Origin: Bacilli bacterium
GTDB lineage: Bacteria > Bacillota_I > Bacilli_A > RF39 > UBA660
Assembly: GCA_022801735.1 (NCBI GenBank)
Contig: JAAWSW010000001.1
Coordinates: forward strand, 1-60,271
Reading direction: 5' to 3'
Length of the DNA: 60,271 nt
Shown: positions 17,455 to 26,210 of the stretch, in pieces
Position numbering within the stretch: the first letter of the stretch is position 1
How the letters are laid out: each line of letters starts with the position of its first letter
Notes under the pieces: generated by a model
Database searches by the model: none
What the model was told of the DNA's origin: nothing
Seen by the model: the letters and a program-made list of their open reading frames with translations, nothing else
Made by a program: the position numbers and the translations under genes

Positions 17455-20400
17455 ATTTAATTTAACAAGTTTTTCATCCATGATTGAATATAAATAAATG
17501 CATACTGGTTTATCACTAATACTCATAATATAATCGAGGTAACCATTTAACTGTTTCATATAAGCCTCATCTGCAGTATTTTTAAGCTTATAATCAATAA
17601 TCGCAAACCTATCTTCGTATTCAATTAATAAATCGATAAATCCATGCATAAGCATACCATCTACTTCATAAACAAATTCATATTCCTTATACAAATTAAT
17701 AGAATCATCTAAAATACCAGAATTAATAAAACGTTCCACTTTCCTTTTCTTAAATTCATCTATACCACTATAATCAGGATTAGAAAAATCTATAAGTTCA
17801 AATAACGAATGCATCTGTAAACCTAACTTAATATTATTTGCTTCTTCCTTAGAATATAAACTATGATTATCCTTAGAGAATCTTTTATTAAAAATTTCTT
17901 TAGCCTCGCCTTCATATTCATTAACTACAATAACATCATCAGTTAATTCCAAGTTTTCCCTATAATTAGATTTCTTAGTCAAATTATAATCCTTAGTAAG
18001 ACCTAATTCATTAATATTAACATTCCTAACATACTTACCTATATAATCAGATACCGAAGACAGCATATCATTAAAAGATAAATACTTTGTGCGGACTTCA
18101 TTATTAATAATTCCATTATCTTTAAAACTCAGAATATTAGGTTTAAGTTCACAAATCATAACCATCTTTTCACGAGCCCTAGTTAAAGCCACATAAAATA
18201 ATCTTAACTTCTCCGAAACCTCTGCATGAATATATTTTTGCTTAAATAAAGTCTTCAAAATTGTATTTTTAGGCCCATTATCCATATAAGGAATTAAAAT
18301 ACCATAATCATTAGAAAAATAAAACTTATTCTTTAAATCATCAATATTAAATTTCTTGTAAAGCCCGCTGAAATAACATACGTGATATTCAAGACCTTTA
18401 GACGCATGAATAGTCATAATCTTAACGGAATTACTAGAATCCTTATTCAAGGATAACTTAATATCAAGCCCCTCATCAGAAATATCATTTAAATAATCTA
18501 AAAAATCCTTAGGTGTATAACCAAAATTACTTACGTTAGAAACAATCTTACTTATAGACTCCAAAGTCACTAAATGATTATCAATATTTCCAGTAGTTAT
18601 TATTCTTTTATAAAAATCAAAACCATAAATAATCCTATCGTATAATTCCTTATTGCTAAGAATATCTAATTCATCAGAAATCTTCTTACACTTCTTAAAA
18701 ATCTCCGTTTCATAAAACTTATTATCCTTAAATATTCTAAAAATGTCAGCATCAGCCATATTAAACAAATAAGAGCGCGCAATTGACATAAACGAATACT
18801 TAAATAAAGTGTCATATCTTTTTTCACTAATAGAAATAATTAAATTATATAAATTTTTAATAAGTAAAATATCCACCGAATCAGATACACTAGTATCCCT
18901 ATAAATAGTAAGCGGAATATTAAGATACTCAAAAACCTTTTTATACTTTTCAAAAGCCGTCGCCCTATCCATTAAAATCGCAAAATCACCATAAGTAATA
19001 TCACGCTCTTCCAAAGTATCTTGATCCATAACTTTAAAATGATTATTAACCTTATTTTGAATATCTCTAGCTACCATAAATATTTCAATTTCTTCCTTAG
19101 AAAAATACTTATCATCCGGCATTTCATAATTTAAAATTTCCATTGAATAATCCTCATTATCCACATTATCATAAGCCGTATTTCCAAACACCATTTGATG
19201 ACTACTTATATAATCAGCCCCGCCTATTTCATTATCCATAATCATATTAAAAATCAAATTAATATTTTCAGTAACATCTCTGCGTGACCTAAAATTCTTA
19301 TTCAAATCAATCTTCATTCCACCATCATTATTAGAATACTGATCATACTTACCCTTAAATAACAAAGGATTCGCATTTCTAAAACGGTAAATAGATTGCT
19401 TAACATCACCAACCATATAAACATCATCATTAGAAATATAAGAAATAAATAAATCCTGCAAATCATTTGTATCTTGATATTCATCAATCAAAATTTCTTT
19501 ATATTTGCCTTTGAGTTCTTCCCTAACATCCTCATGTTTCTCTAAAATACTTATCGCCATTTTTGCGATATCAGTAAATTCATAAGCCTCATTTTCGTAT
19601 TTAAAATCATTAATCCTTTTATCTAACTCCAAAAGAATCTCTACAATGACTAACGCATAATCCTTAGTCATAAAAATAGAATTTCTAATTTCATCATCAT
19701 CCTTATATTTAGTAAGTACATTTATTTCCTTAATCAAATCAGACAGGCTTGCCTTAATCGCTTTAGCCTCTTCACTGCTACCACGTGGAACTTGAGGCAA
19801 TTTAATAATAGAATTAAACTTAAAATCCATGTATGTTTTTGAATTTAATAAAGGACCTATTACCTCATTAATTTTCTCTATATAAGAGTAATCAACATAA
19901 CTAGATAAGTTATCCACAGTATTTTTAATTGAGCAGGCTTTATCACATAAAATTCCTACATACTCAGAAATAAAACCATTAATAATATTTCCATCATAAA
20001 AACCACTAATATAATTTTCTAAATAATCTCTTTTATTATAAAGATTATCCATCTTATCATTAAGGTCTATAATTGCCTTAAAAATTTCCTTATCATCCTT
20101 TAAACAAAAATCATTAATAAGTTTTAAAAACCTAGAGTCTTCATTTTTATAATACTCTTCAAAAATATCCGTTAAAATTTCTTTCTTCTTAAGTTTAATA
20201 ATACTATCATCTATAATACTAACATTATCAGACATATTTAAAAGATAATTATACTTCTTAACCAACGATAAAGCAAAAGCATCAAACGTTGTAATATAAG
20301 CCAAATCTACCTTATCAAGTTGATCTTTAAGTTCACTATTCAAAGAAAGTTTCTTTCTAATACGTTCTTTCATTTCCGAAGCCGCTGCATTAGTAAAAGT

Positions 20401-20559
20401 TAAAATAAGTAAATCATCTATACCCATTCCACTTAAAACATGAGTTAATACCCTTTCCGATAAAACAGCCGTTTTCCCACTTCCTGCTCCAGCCGAAACA
20501 ATAATATTTTTACCCTTTTCATTGATAGCCAAAGCCTGTTCTTCCGTCCATTTAGGCAT
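17452..20559 (-). CDS. addA: Helicase-nuclease AddA subunit
   Basis: The 1035-residue protein is a UvrD-type helicase fused to a RecB-type nuclease. The N-terminus has the Q motif WTEEQALAI and Walker A SAGAGSGKT; LIDEYQDTND is Walker B and LYVALTRAREKM is motif VI. At the C-terminus, GFIDLLIEY and AIIDYKLK give the Asp and D-x-K of a PD-(D/E)XK nuclease. With AddB it resects double-strand ends and loads RecA. At 1035 residues it is shorter than Bacillus AddA (about 1230). ATG 20559 follows GGGGGTG by 6 nt and overlaps the addB stop by a few bases, so the two are translationally coupled. The helix-rich middle is intact. Confidence 0.95.
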   Translation of the reverse strand: MPKWTEEQALAINEKGKNIIVSAGAGSGKTAVLSERVLTHVLSGMGIDDLLILTFTNAAASEMKERIRKKLSLNSELKDQLDKVDLAYITTFDAFALSLVKKYNYLLNMSDNVSIIDDSIIKLKKKEILTDIFEEYYKNEDSRFLKLINDFCLKDDKEIFKAIIDLNDKMDNLYNKRDYLENYISGFYDGNIINGFISEYVGILCDKACSIKNTVDNLSSYVDYSYIEKINEVIGPLLNSKTYMDFKFNSIIKLPQVPRGSSEEAKAIKASLSDLIKEINVLTKYKDDDEIRNSIFMTKDYALVIVEILLELDKRINDFKYENEAYEFTDIAKMAISILEKHEDVREELKGKYKEILIDEYQDTNDLQDLFISYISNDDVYMVGDVKQSIYRFRNANPLLFKGKYDQYSNNDGGMKIDLNKNFRSRRDVTENINLIFNMIMDNEIGGADYISSHQMVFGNTAYDNVDNEDYSMEILNYEMPDDKYFSKEEIEIFMVARDIQNKVNNHFKVMDQDTLEERDITYGDFAILMDRATAFEKYKKVFEYLNIPLTIYRDTSVSDSVDILLIKNLYNLIISISEKRYDTLFKYSFMSIARSYLFNMADADIFRIFKDNKFYETEIFKKCKKISDELDILSNKELYDRIIYGFDFYKRIITTGNIDNHLVTLESISKIVSNVSNFGYTPKDFLDYLNDISDEGLDIKLSLNKDSSNSVKIMTIHASKGLEYHVCYFSGLYKKFNIDDLKNKFYFSNDYGILIPYMDNGPKNTILKTLFKQKYIHAEVSEKLRLFYVALTRAREKMVMICELKPNILSFKDNGIINNEVRTKYLSFNDMLSSVSDYIGKYVRNVNINELGLTKDYNLTKKSNYRENLELTDDVIVVNEYEGEAKEIFNKRFSKDNHSLYSKEEANNIKLGLQMHSLFELIDFSNPDYSGIDEFKKRKVERFINSGILDDSINLYKEYEFVYEVDGMLMHGFIDLLIEYEDRFAIIDYKLKNTADEAYMKQLNGYLDYIMSISDKPVCIYLYSIMDEKLVKLN

Positions 20560-22867
20560 TATCCTCACCCCCTATAATATCCTTAAATTTAGTATCTTCT
20601 AAATTAACAATATCCTCTTCTTTTCTAAAACATAAATCCTTAAATTTACAATAATTACAGCCAATAACCTTATCACCAAGACGTTTTGGATTAATATCAA
20701 AATTACCTTTAGTAGTCGCGCTTATCACTTCATCAATCTTCTCATCTACCAGATTAACTACCTTATCAACCCCACTATTAGAAATAAGTTTAGTATAAGC
20801 ATAAAATCCTGTTTTAGCCTTCTTCATCCCTTTAATAACTTCACTCTCTTCATAAGTAGAATCAAATTTAGAAATAAGTCTTTCATCATTAATTGTATAA
20901 CCATCTAACCTTAAACTTTTATACTTTTCATCTTCCGCATTATCCGCATCCATAGAAACATTATTAAGTATTTTTTGTAAGTAAAAACCAGTAATCTGAA
21001 TATCCTTATGCATACCATTTTTAGTTAAATAAATATATACAGGAAGTTGCAAATGAAGCCCATGATTAATATTATCCAAAGTAGTTTCCACATTACCAGT
21101 CTTATAATCAATAATGGCCACTAAAGTTTTACCATCTTCTTCTTTATATTTAATTTTATCCACAATACCTACAAATTGGACATTTAATTTAGAAGACTTA
21201 TCCACCATAATATTTTCCTCAGTTAAAACTTGATCAAACATTGAATAACTCTCCTGTTTTTTAATAGTTTCTATAATAAATAATAAATCATTATAAAGTT
21301 TTTTAACAAAAAAATTCTCTTTAAAACTTAAATTCTTATCCTTTAAATAATCATTATATATTTTTTCCACATTAAAATCTTCATCATACATATGTGATAA
21401 ACATTCATGAAATAAATTCCCTAACAAAATCGCAAAATTTTCGTGAAAAGGATCTAACCTTAAAATATTTTGAATATAAAATCTAAACGCACATAAAAAA
21501 TAATTATTCATACTAGAATAAGATAATCTAAGTTTACCACCTAAGTAATCATAAATATCTTTTTCATTCCCACCACTATAACTATTATCATAAGTTTGAT
21601 AAAAAATAGTCTTATAATTTGAATATAATTTTTCTAAACAATTACTTTTTTCGTTATATTTAATATAATTATCTAATCCTCTAGCTAAACAAAGTTTATT
21701 ATAACCATGTGAATACTCATAAGAAATTTCTGGGTTCATAATAACCGAAAGACCAAAATCCTCTATCAAAGGTGATGGGAAATACGTTCTATAATTATCC
21801 TTTAATTTGTAAGTTATAATTAAATTTTTTGTATTGTGGATAACTTTAGAAATATATTTCTTTTCATTAATTAACTTTTCCAAAGAAGTATTTAAACCTA
21901 ACTTACTTCTATCACTATCTTTAATAAGTTCATCATCGTGATAAATCCTAGGTACAATTCCTTGATTAAAACCTAATACATAATAGTAATTATCTGGTGT
22001 TGTGTCTATAGATGTAAAATCAGTTACTCTAACTACATTATCTAATTCATTATTTTTAATTCTTTTATTTTTAAGTTCATTGGTAATAATTTGGATAAAT
22101 AAGTCGTTGGTTTCGTTTACAAAACTATACTTATTAATCACATCTACAATCACATTATATATTTCATTTCTAGGAGTATCATCTAAAGCCAAAGCAATAT
22201 CCTTTTTTTCTTTCAAACTAGATAAAAATATTTTTACAGTTTCCGTTCCATATATTTCTTTACTATCAGATAAATCAATAGGTATATTAAATAACTTAAA
22301 TATTCTTTTTACATTAGACTTATAATCATCGCTAACTCCCACCAAATAAAACTTATTAATATCCACATTTTTTAATTTACATGCAATATCACTAGCCACA
22401 AAAGCCACTTCATCAGATTGCTTATCAAAACCATATATAGTAGGTTTATAATTAAGTTCGTCATCACTAATGTATCTAACATTATAATTATTTAAAGCAT
22501 CTTTTATATAACTATCTAACCCCTCATAGCCAATTACACATATATTATCCAAACTATTTTTAAATAGTTTATTTTCTATTAATAATCCGTTTTCTTTTAA
22601 TTCTTCATAATAAGACTTAACTAAATCAAAATCAAAATAAATATTATCTAAAAACTCTTTAGCAACACCAACTTTAAATCCGTATTTATTCATTAAATAA
22701 TAAATAGCCTTTTCATCATAAGTTCCAAAATAATTATTTTTAAATTCATTTACCGTCATAAACTTAATATTTAGTATTTTCTTATTTTCATTAAGTTCCT
22801 TTAATATCTTTAATTTCATATTAGAAGGACATATTACTAAGTCACCATTTTTTATTTTATCAAGCAT
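20552..22867 (-). CDS. addB: Helicase-like nuclease AddB subunit, short form
   Basis: The 771-residue protein is well below the ~1160 of Bacillus AddB, and its N-terminal helicase-like part has no Walker A motif. The C-terminal nuclease is complete: LSYSSMNNYFLCAFRFYI supplies the first Cys, LLGNLFHECLSHM the His, GIVDKIKYKE and IIDYKTGN the Asp and D-x-K, and GCNYCKFKDLCF the three other Cys of the iron-sulphur staple. It cuts the second strand in the AddAB resection complex. The gene is directly upstream of addA, with which it overlaps. No other gene separates addB from the small ORFs and CRISPR array beyond position 22.9 kb, a location discussed under findings. Confidence 0.9.
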   Translation of the reverse strand: MLDKIKNGDLVICPSNMKLKILKELNENKKILNIKFMTVNEFKNNYFGTYDEKAIYYLMNKYGFKVGVAKEFLDNIYFDFDLVKSYYEELKENGLLIENKLFKNSLDNICVIGYEGLDSYIKDALNNYNVRYISDDELNYKPTIYGFDKQSDEVAFVASDIACKLKNVDINKFYLVGVSDDYKSNVKRIFKLFNIPIDLSDSKEIYGTETVKIFLSSLKEKKDIALALDDTPRNEIYNVIVDVINKYSFVNETNDLFIQIITNELKNKRIKNNELDNVVRVTDFTSIDTTPDNYYYVLGFNQGIVPRIYHDDELIKDSDRSKLGLNTSLEKLINEKKYISKVIHNTKNLIITYKLKDNYRTYFPSPLIEDFGLSVIMNPEISYEYSHGYNKLCLARGLDNYIKYNEKSNCLEKLYSNYKTIFYQTYDNSYSGGNEKDIYDYLGGKLRLSYSSMNNYFLCAFRFYIQNILRLDPFHENFAILLGNLFHECLSHMYDEDFNVEKIYNDYLKDKNLSFKENFFVKKLYNDLLFIIETIKKQESYSMFDQVLTEENIMVDKSSKLNVQFVGIVDKIKYKEEDGKTLVAIIDYKTGNVETTLDNINHGLHLQLPVYIYLTKNGMHKDIQITGFYLQKILNNVSMDADNAEDEKYKSLRLDGYTINDERLISKFDSTYEESEVIKGMKKAKTGFYAYTKLISNSGVDKVVNLVDEKIDEVISATTKGNFDINPKRLGDKVIGCNYCKFKDLCFRKEEDIVNLEDTKFKDIIGGEDNA

Positions 22868-22932
22868 ACATCATCACCCTACAATTAGTATAACATGGAA
22901 ATTGAGATATGGCATTTTTTTAGAATAAAAAC

Positions 22933-22948
22933 CATAGATTTTTCTATG
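22933..22948 (-). terminator. Hairpin terminator after the small acidic ORF
   Basis: CATAGA-AAAA-TCTATG hairpin followed by GTTTTTATT on the minus strand. It lies between the small ORF 23049-23201 and addB. Confidence 0.6.
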
Positions 22949-23048
22949 ATTTCATCTAAAGTAAACTAAATCGATTTAAATATCATCCCTTTTTTTCATA
23001 AATTATTTTTAATTAAATACCTTACAAAAATAAATCTATGATAAAAAT

Positions 23049-23201
23049 TTATTGCTTGTCATCTATTTGATTTTCATTAAAATATTCATCTACTTCTTCA
23101 CTTAATTCCTCATCTTCTTCTAATAACTCGATTTCTTCATCTGTTAATTCATCCAATTCCCTATCATCAAATAATAATTTAAATTTTTTAAATATACACA
23201 T
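23049..23201 (-). CDS. Small very acidic protein (50 residues), unknown
   Basis: An ATG at 23201 preceded by AAAGGA opens a 50-codon frame: a basic, hydrophobic start (MCIFKKFKLLF) and then a highly acidic stretch with many Glu and Asp (DDRELDELTDEE, EEDEELSEEVDEY). No family is recognised. It is one of two short genes between addB and the CRISPR array, both on the same strand as cas genes, and both followed by hairpins. DNA-mimic proteins and some anti-CRISPRs are short and acidic, but so are many ordinary proteins; I infer no function. Confidence 0.55.
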   Translation of the reverse strand: MCIFKKFKLLFDDRELDELTDEEIELLEEDEELSEEVDEYFNENQIDDKQ

Positions 23202-23324
23202 ATTTTAATTCCTTTCATTTTAAAATTGTTGAGATAAATAAACCACTATACACCTTCCATTTATGTTGGACATCTTAGTTCCTTTATATTAGTTGCACCT
23301 ACTAAACTATTAAGGCATAATAAA

Positions 23325-23345
23325 AGCACTCTATTTTTGAGTGCT
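23325..23345 (-). terminator. Intrinsic terminator of the 57-residue ORF
   Basis: AGCACTC / GAGTGCT hairpin followed by TTTATTA on the minus strand, overlapping the stop codon of 23331-23504. It would also end any transcript that runs out of the CRISPR array. Confidence 0.8.
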
Positions 23346-23504
23346 ATATTTTTCAATTACTTTTTTTATTTCTTTTTTCATTTTAGGTTCATTTTCATAA
23401 ATATACTTTTTTTCTTCTTCTACAGACATATTTTTGCAGTTCTCTAATATTTTATCAGCATATTTTTGATAAATCTCCTGAATTTCTTTTCCTTTATTGG
23501 TCAT
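23331..23504 (-). CDS. Small charged helical protein (57 residues), unknown
   Basis: ATG 23504 is preceded by AGGTGG at good spacing. The 57 residues are Lys/Glu-rich and probably all helical (EIQEIYQKYADKILEN, VEEEKKYIYENEPKMK). The stop codon lies inside a terminator hairpin, the usual arrangement in this genome, which supports a real gene. It begins 20 nt beyond the distal end of the CRISPR array, so its mRNA may come from read-through of the pre-crRNA. Function unknown. Confidence 0.6.
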   Translation of the reverse strand: MTNKGKEIQEIYQKYADKILENCKNMSVEEEKKYIYENEPKMKKEIKKVIEKYSTQK

Positions 23505-23523
23505 TTTACCACCTCATATGATA

Positions 23524-24285
23524 GATTTAATATCATTTAAGATAACGTAGTTCTAAAACATAGTTACCACTCCTATTCTTTTGGAATATGATTTAATACT
23601 ACTTAAGATGACATAGTTCTAAAACAAGCAAGTGGATTATATGGGTATGATATTAGATTTAATACCATTTAAGATAACATAGTTCTAAAACTCATACTTT
23701 TTGGGGTTGTTTAACAATTGTGATTTAATACCATTTAAGATAACATAGTTCTAAAACGTGGATTCATTACCTTTACTGTTATTTGTCGATTTAATACCAT
23801 TTAAGATAACATAGTTCTAAAACTTCTTTATTCATCTAACCACCTATTAACTTGATTTAATACCATTTAAGATAACATAGTTCTAAAACGGGTTAGTTAC
23901 ATTGGTGCATTAGATCATAGATTTAATACCATTTAAGATAACATAGTTCTAAAACTCATAGATACTGTACCAATAATATACTACGGATTTAATACCATTT
24001 AAGATAACATAGTTCTAAAACTTATACATAATATATAATGCGGATAGCATAGATTTAATACCATTTAAGATAACATAGTTCTAAAACTTGCTATATGATG
24101 TTTTATATTCTTCAATTGATTTAATACCATTTAAGATAACATAGTTCTAAAACGCCAACTATCTTATAACGTTGTGAAGTGTTGATTTAATACCATTTAA
24201 GATAACATAGTTCTAAAACTCTTATGATATTATTAAGATGTCAAAGCGAGATTTAATACCATTTAAGATAACATAGTTCTAAAAC
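23524..24285 (-). CRISPR. Type II-A CRISPR array, 12 repeats and 11 spacers
   Basis: Twelve 36-nt repeats start at 23524, 23590, 23656, 23722, 23788, 23854, 23920, 23986, 24052, 24118, 24184 and 24250, separated by eleven 30-nt spacers. In the transcribed (minus) orientation the repeat begins GTTTTAGAACTATG and ends GGTATTAAATC, the type II-A pattern. The ten leader-proximal repeats are identical; the two distal ones (23524 and 23590) carry two and three substitutions, which places the leader at 24286 and above. Spacers are AT-rich; I see no duplicate spacers and no obvious match elsewhere in the window, and their targets cannot be identified without a search. Confidence 0.98.
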
Positions 24286-24364
24286 CTCAAATAATTAAAG
24301 AACTATTCTAACGACATAGAAAGTTAGCACCTTAAATAGTAACTATGTCTAATTAATTATAACA
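24286..24364 (-). promoter_or_regulatory. CRISPR leader with promoter, hairpin and ATTTGAG anchor
   Basis: Reading the minus strand, an extended -10 box TGTTATAAT (24356-24364) overlaps the csn2 stop codon and predicts a start near 24349. The transcript then begins with an imperfect hairpin (GACATA at 24313-24318 paired with TATGTC at 24344-24349). The leader ends in ATTTGAG directly at the first repeat; this heptamer is the established leader-anchoring sequence used by Cas1-Cas2 in streptococcal type II-A arrays. No good -35 box is visible. Confidence 0.75.
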
Positions 24365-25031
24365 TAATTTCGTCTAAATTTTTATCAATTATCAATTTAT
24401 GCTCATACTCCAATGTTGGACCATAACTTTGTGAATCTATTAATAATATTTTTACTTGATTATACAAAGCATATTTATAAAATTCAATTAATTCATCTTG
24501 GTTTAAATATTGTTTTAAATTAACAAAGACTAAAATTTTATTTAATTTAAATATTTTCTCTAAATCTATACATAAAAACAAATTATTAAGTAAATTATTA
24601 TCAATCAAAAATCTAGGTTTCAACAATTTAATAAATAATTCTAAATTAAATTCATCATTTATTAAAATTGGTAAATCAACTTCCTTAATAAGTTGTGTAA
24701 AATCTTTTTTTATTTTCTTATAATCAGTAGTAAATTTATTGTTTATTTCATCATTACAAAATGTAGAAATATACTTTATAAAAGGATTTGAATAACATTT
24801 AAATAATTCATCAAAATTAAAATAATCCGATACCACCATAATTTTACCAGCAATTACTAATTCTGAATTATCAGAATTAAAACAATAAAAGTTGTCTAAA
24901 ACATCCCCATTACTAATAAAATTTAAATCCCTAACACATCTATAAAAATAATTTTTATTTTCTATTTCTAAAGAAAACACATTATTACTAAAATCTAAAA
25001 CATTTTCCAAATAATCAAACTTTATTTTCAT
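24357..25031 (-). CDS. csn2: CRISPR adaptation protein Csn2
   Basis: The 224-residue protein is the expected size for the short Csn2 (about 220) and occupies the last position of the cas operon. Similarity to streptococcal Csn2 is visible as an overall pattern: a core with LVIAGKIMVVSDYFNFD, long helices, and the C-terminal KILVFVNLKQYLNQDELIEF followed by KILLIDSQ. Csn2 forms a ring on DNA ends and is required with Cas1, Cas2 and Cas9 for spacer acquisition. Its ATG overlaps the cas2 TGA (ATGA). The assignment rests on position, length and this pattern, not on catalytic residues. Confidence 0.88.
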   Translation of the reverse strand: MKIKFDYLENVLDFSNNVFSLEIENKNYFYRCVRDLNFISNGDVLDNFYCFNSDNSELVIAGKIMVVSDYFNFDELFKCYSNPFIKYISTFCNDEINNKFTTDYKKIKKDFTQLIKEVDLPILINDEFNLELFIKLLKPRFLIDNNLLNNLFLCIDLEKIFKLNKILVFVNLKQYLNQDELIEFYKYALYNQVKILLIDSQSYGPTLEYEHKLIIDKNLDEIML

Positions 25032-25348
25032 AGAATAAGTAACCTTTCATCATTATCAACTATTTTAGAATTATTACTACCTATTACATATTCAATTTGA
25101 GCATACTGTTTTTCTGTAACTGTAAGCATTTGAACAATACCTTTTTGAGGTGCGTTTTTTCTAACTCTTTCCATCAAATACTTAGTTTGTCCAGAATTTA
25201 AAGTTAATTTAGAATAAACAGATTCTTGTAACATTAAAAAACCTTCATTAATTAAAAATTTTCTAAATTTAATATAATTTTTTCTATCCCTAGCATAAAC
25301 ATTAGGTAAGTCAAAAAATACAATTGTCCTCATCGCCCTATCCCTCAT
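25028..25348 (-). CDS. cas2: CRISPR-associated Cas2
   Basis: This ferredoxin-fold protein bridges two Cas1 dimers in the spacer integrase. The core reads MRTIVFFDLPNVYARDRK, then FRKFLINEGFLMLQESVYSKL and IVQMLTVTEKQYAQIEYVIG, very close to type II-A Cas2. I use ATG 25348, giving 106 residues and the short extension (RDRA) before MRTIVF that matches the family; ATG 25333 with GAGGG upstream is an alternative. It overlaps the end of cas1 by 11 nt and the start of csn2 by 4 nt. It ends in TGA. Confidence 0.93.
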   Translation of the reverse strand: MRDRAMRTIVFFDLPNVYARDRKNYIKFRKFLINEGFLMLQESVYSKLTLNSGQTKYLMERVRKNAPQKGIVQMLTVTEKQYAQIEYVIGSNNSKIVDNDERLLIL

Positions 25349-26210
25349 AAAATACAAAATCCTTATATATTACGTTGTTTTCTAACACTAACAGTGTGTT
25401 TTTTACATATAGTGAAACAATATCTTTAACTGTATATAATTTACCATTGAATTTATATCTTTCATTAAACAAATTTACTAAATCCATTTTACAATTAGAG
25501 TCAAATTTTCTAGACTGATTATAATAAACAAAATTATCAATAATAATTCGAAATGGCTCCATTAAGTCACAAGATAAATTAAAATTATTAAATTCACTTT
25601 TATGATTAATTCCTATTTGTGTAATATAACCATTACTAACCACTTCTTTATTAACTGTAGATAAAAGAATTGCATATCCATAATTAAGCATAGAGTTAAT
25701 ATCATCATCACTATTGCGAATAAATTTTTTTCCAAATAAAGAATTGAAATAAACTTTGGCAGCATGTGCCTCTCTATTAGTTTTATCCCCTGGATTAACC
25801 TCATCTATATAAGAAATCAATAAATTAGTATTATTACTTTTAATTTTCTGTAACAATAACATCTGATTCATTATTTTATTTTTTACTATTTTTTGCCATA
25901 AAACATCTTTATCTTTTTTTAACCATTTAGTTTGAAATAAAATCTTTTTGGTAGAATTATGACAATTATAATATGATGAAAGTTCGCCAAAGGGATTATG
26001 TTTCTCATCACAAAAAATAATATTTATTTTACTTTGAGATAATTCTTTAAGAAGATATGAAGAAATAGATACTGAAATAGAATCAACTATAACAGTATCT
26101 ATCTCCGACAAATGAATATATTTTTCATCCAAATCTTGCTTTACTACTAAATATTTATTTTTATAACTTATTTTAGACGCATTACTAATTACTACTGTTC
26201 TAAAACTCAT
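25338..26210 (-). CDS. cas1: CRISPR integrase Cas1 (type II-A)
   Basis: The 290-residue endonuclease/integrase has the conserved metal ligands in the right places: Glu147 in TNREAHAAKVYF, His203 in GINHKSEFNNF and Glu218 in CDLMEPFR, close to E149, H205 and E220 of S. pyogenes Cas1. With Cas2 it inserts new spacers at the leader-repeat junction. The ATG overlaps the last 11 nt of cas9, with GGAGAT upstream, so its expression is coupled to cas9. No damage is seen. Confidence 0.96.
   Translation of the reverse strand: MSFRTVVISNASKISYKNKYLVVKQDLDEKYIHLSEIDTVIVDSISVSISSYLLKELSQSKINIIFCDEKHNPFGELSSYYNCHNSTKKILFQTKWLKKDKDVLWQKIVKNKIMNQMLLLQKIKSNNTNLLISYIDEVNPGDKTNREAHAAKVYFNSLFGKKFIRNSDDDINSMLNYGYAILLSTVNKEVVSNGYITQIGINHKSEFNNFNLSCDLMEPFRIIIDNFVYYNQSRKFDSNCKMDLVNLFNERYKFNGKLYTVKDIVSLYVKNTLLVLENNVIYKDFVFYEG

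Noticed and set aside
23524..24285. Second CRISPR orientation (plus-strand transcription)
   Set aside because: The two degenerate repeats, the leader anchor and the anti-repeat polarity all show minus-strand transcription from 24349.
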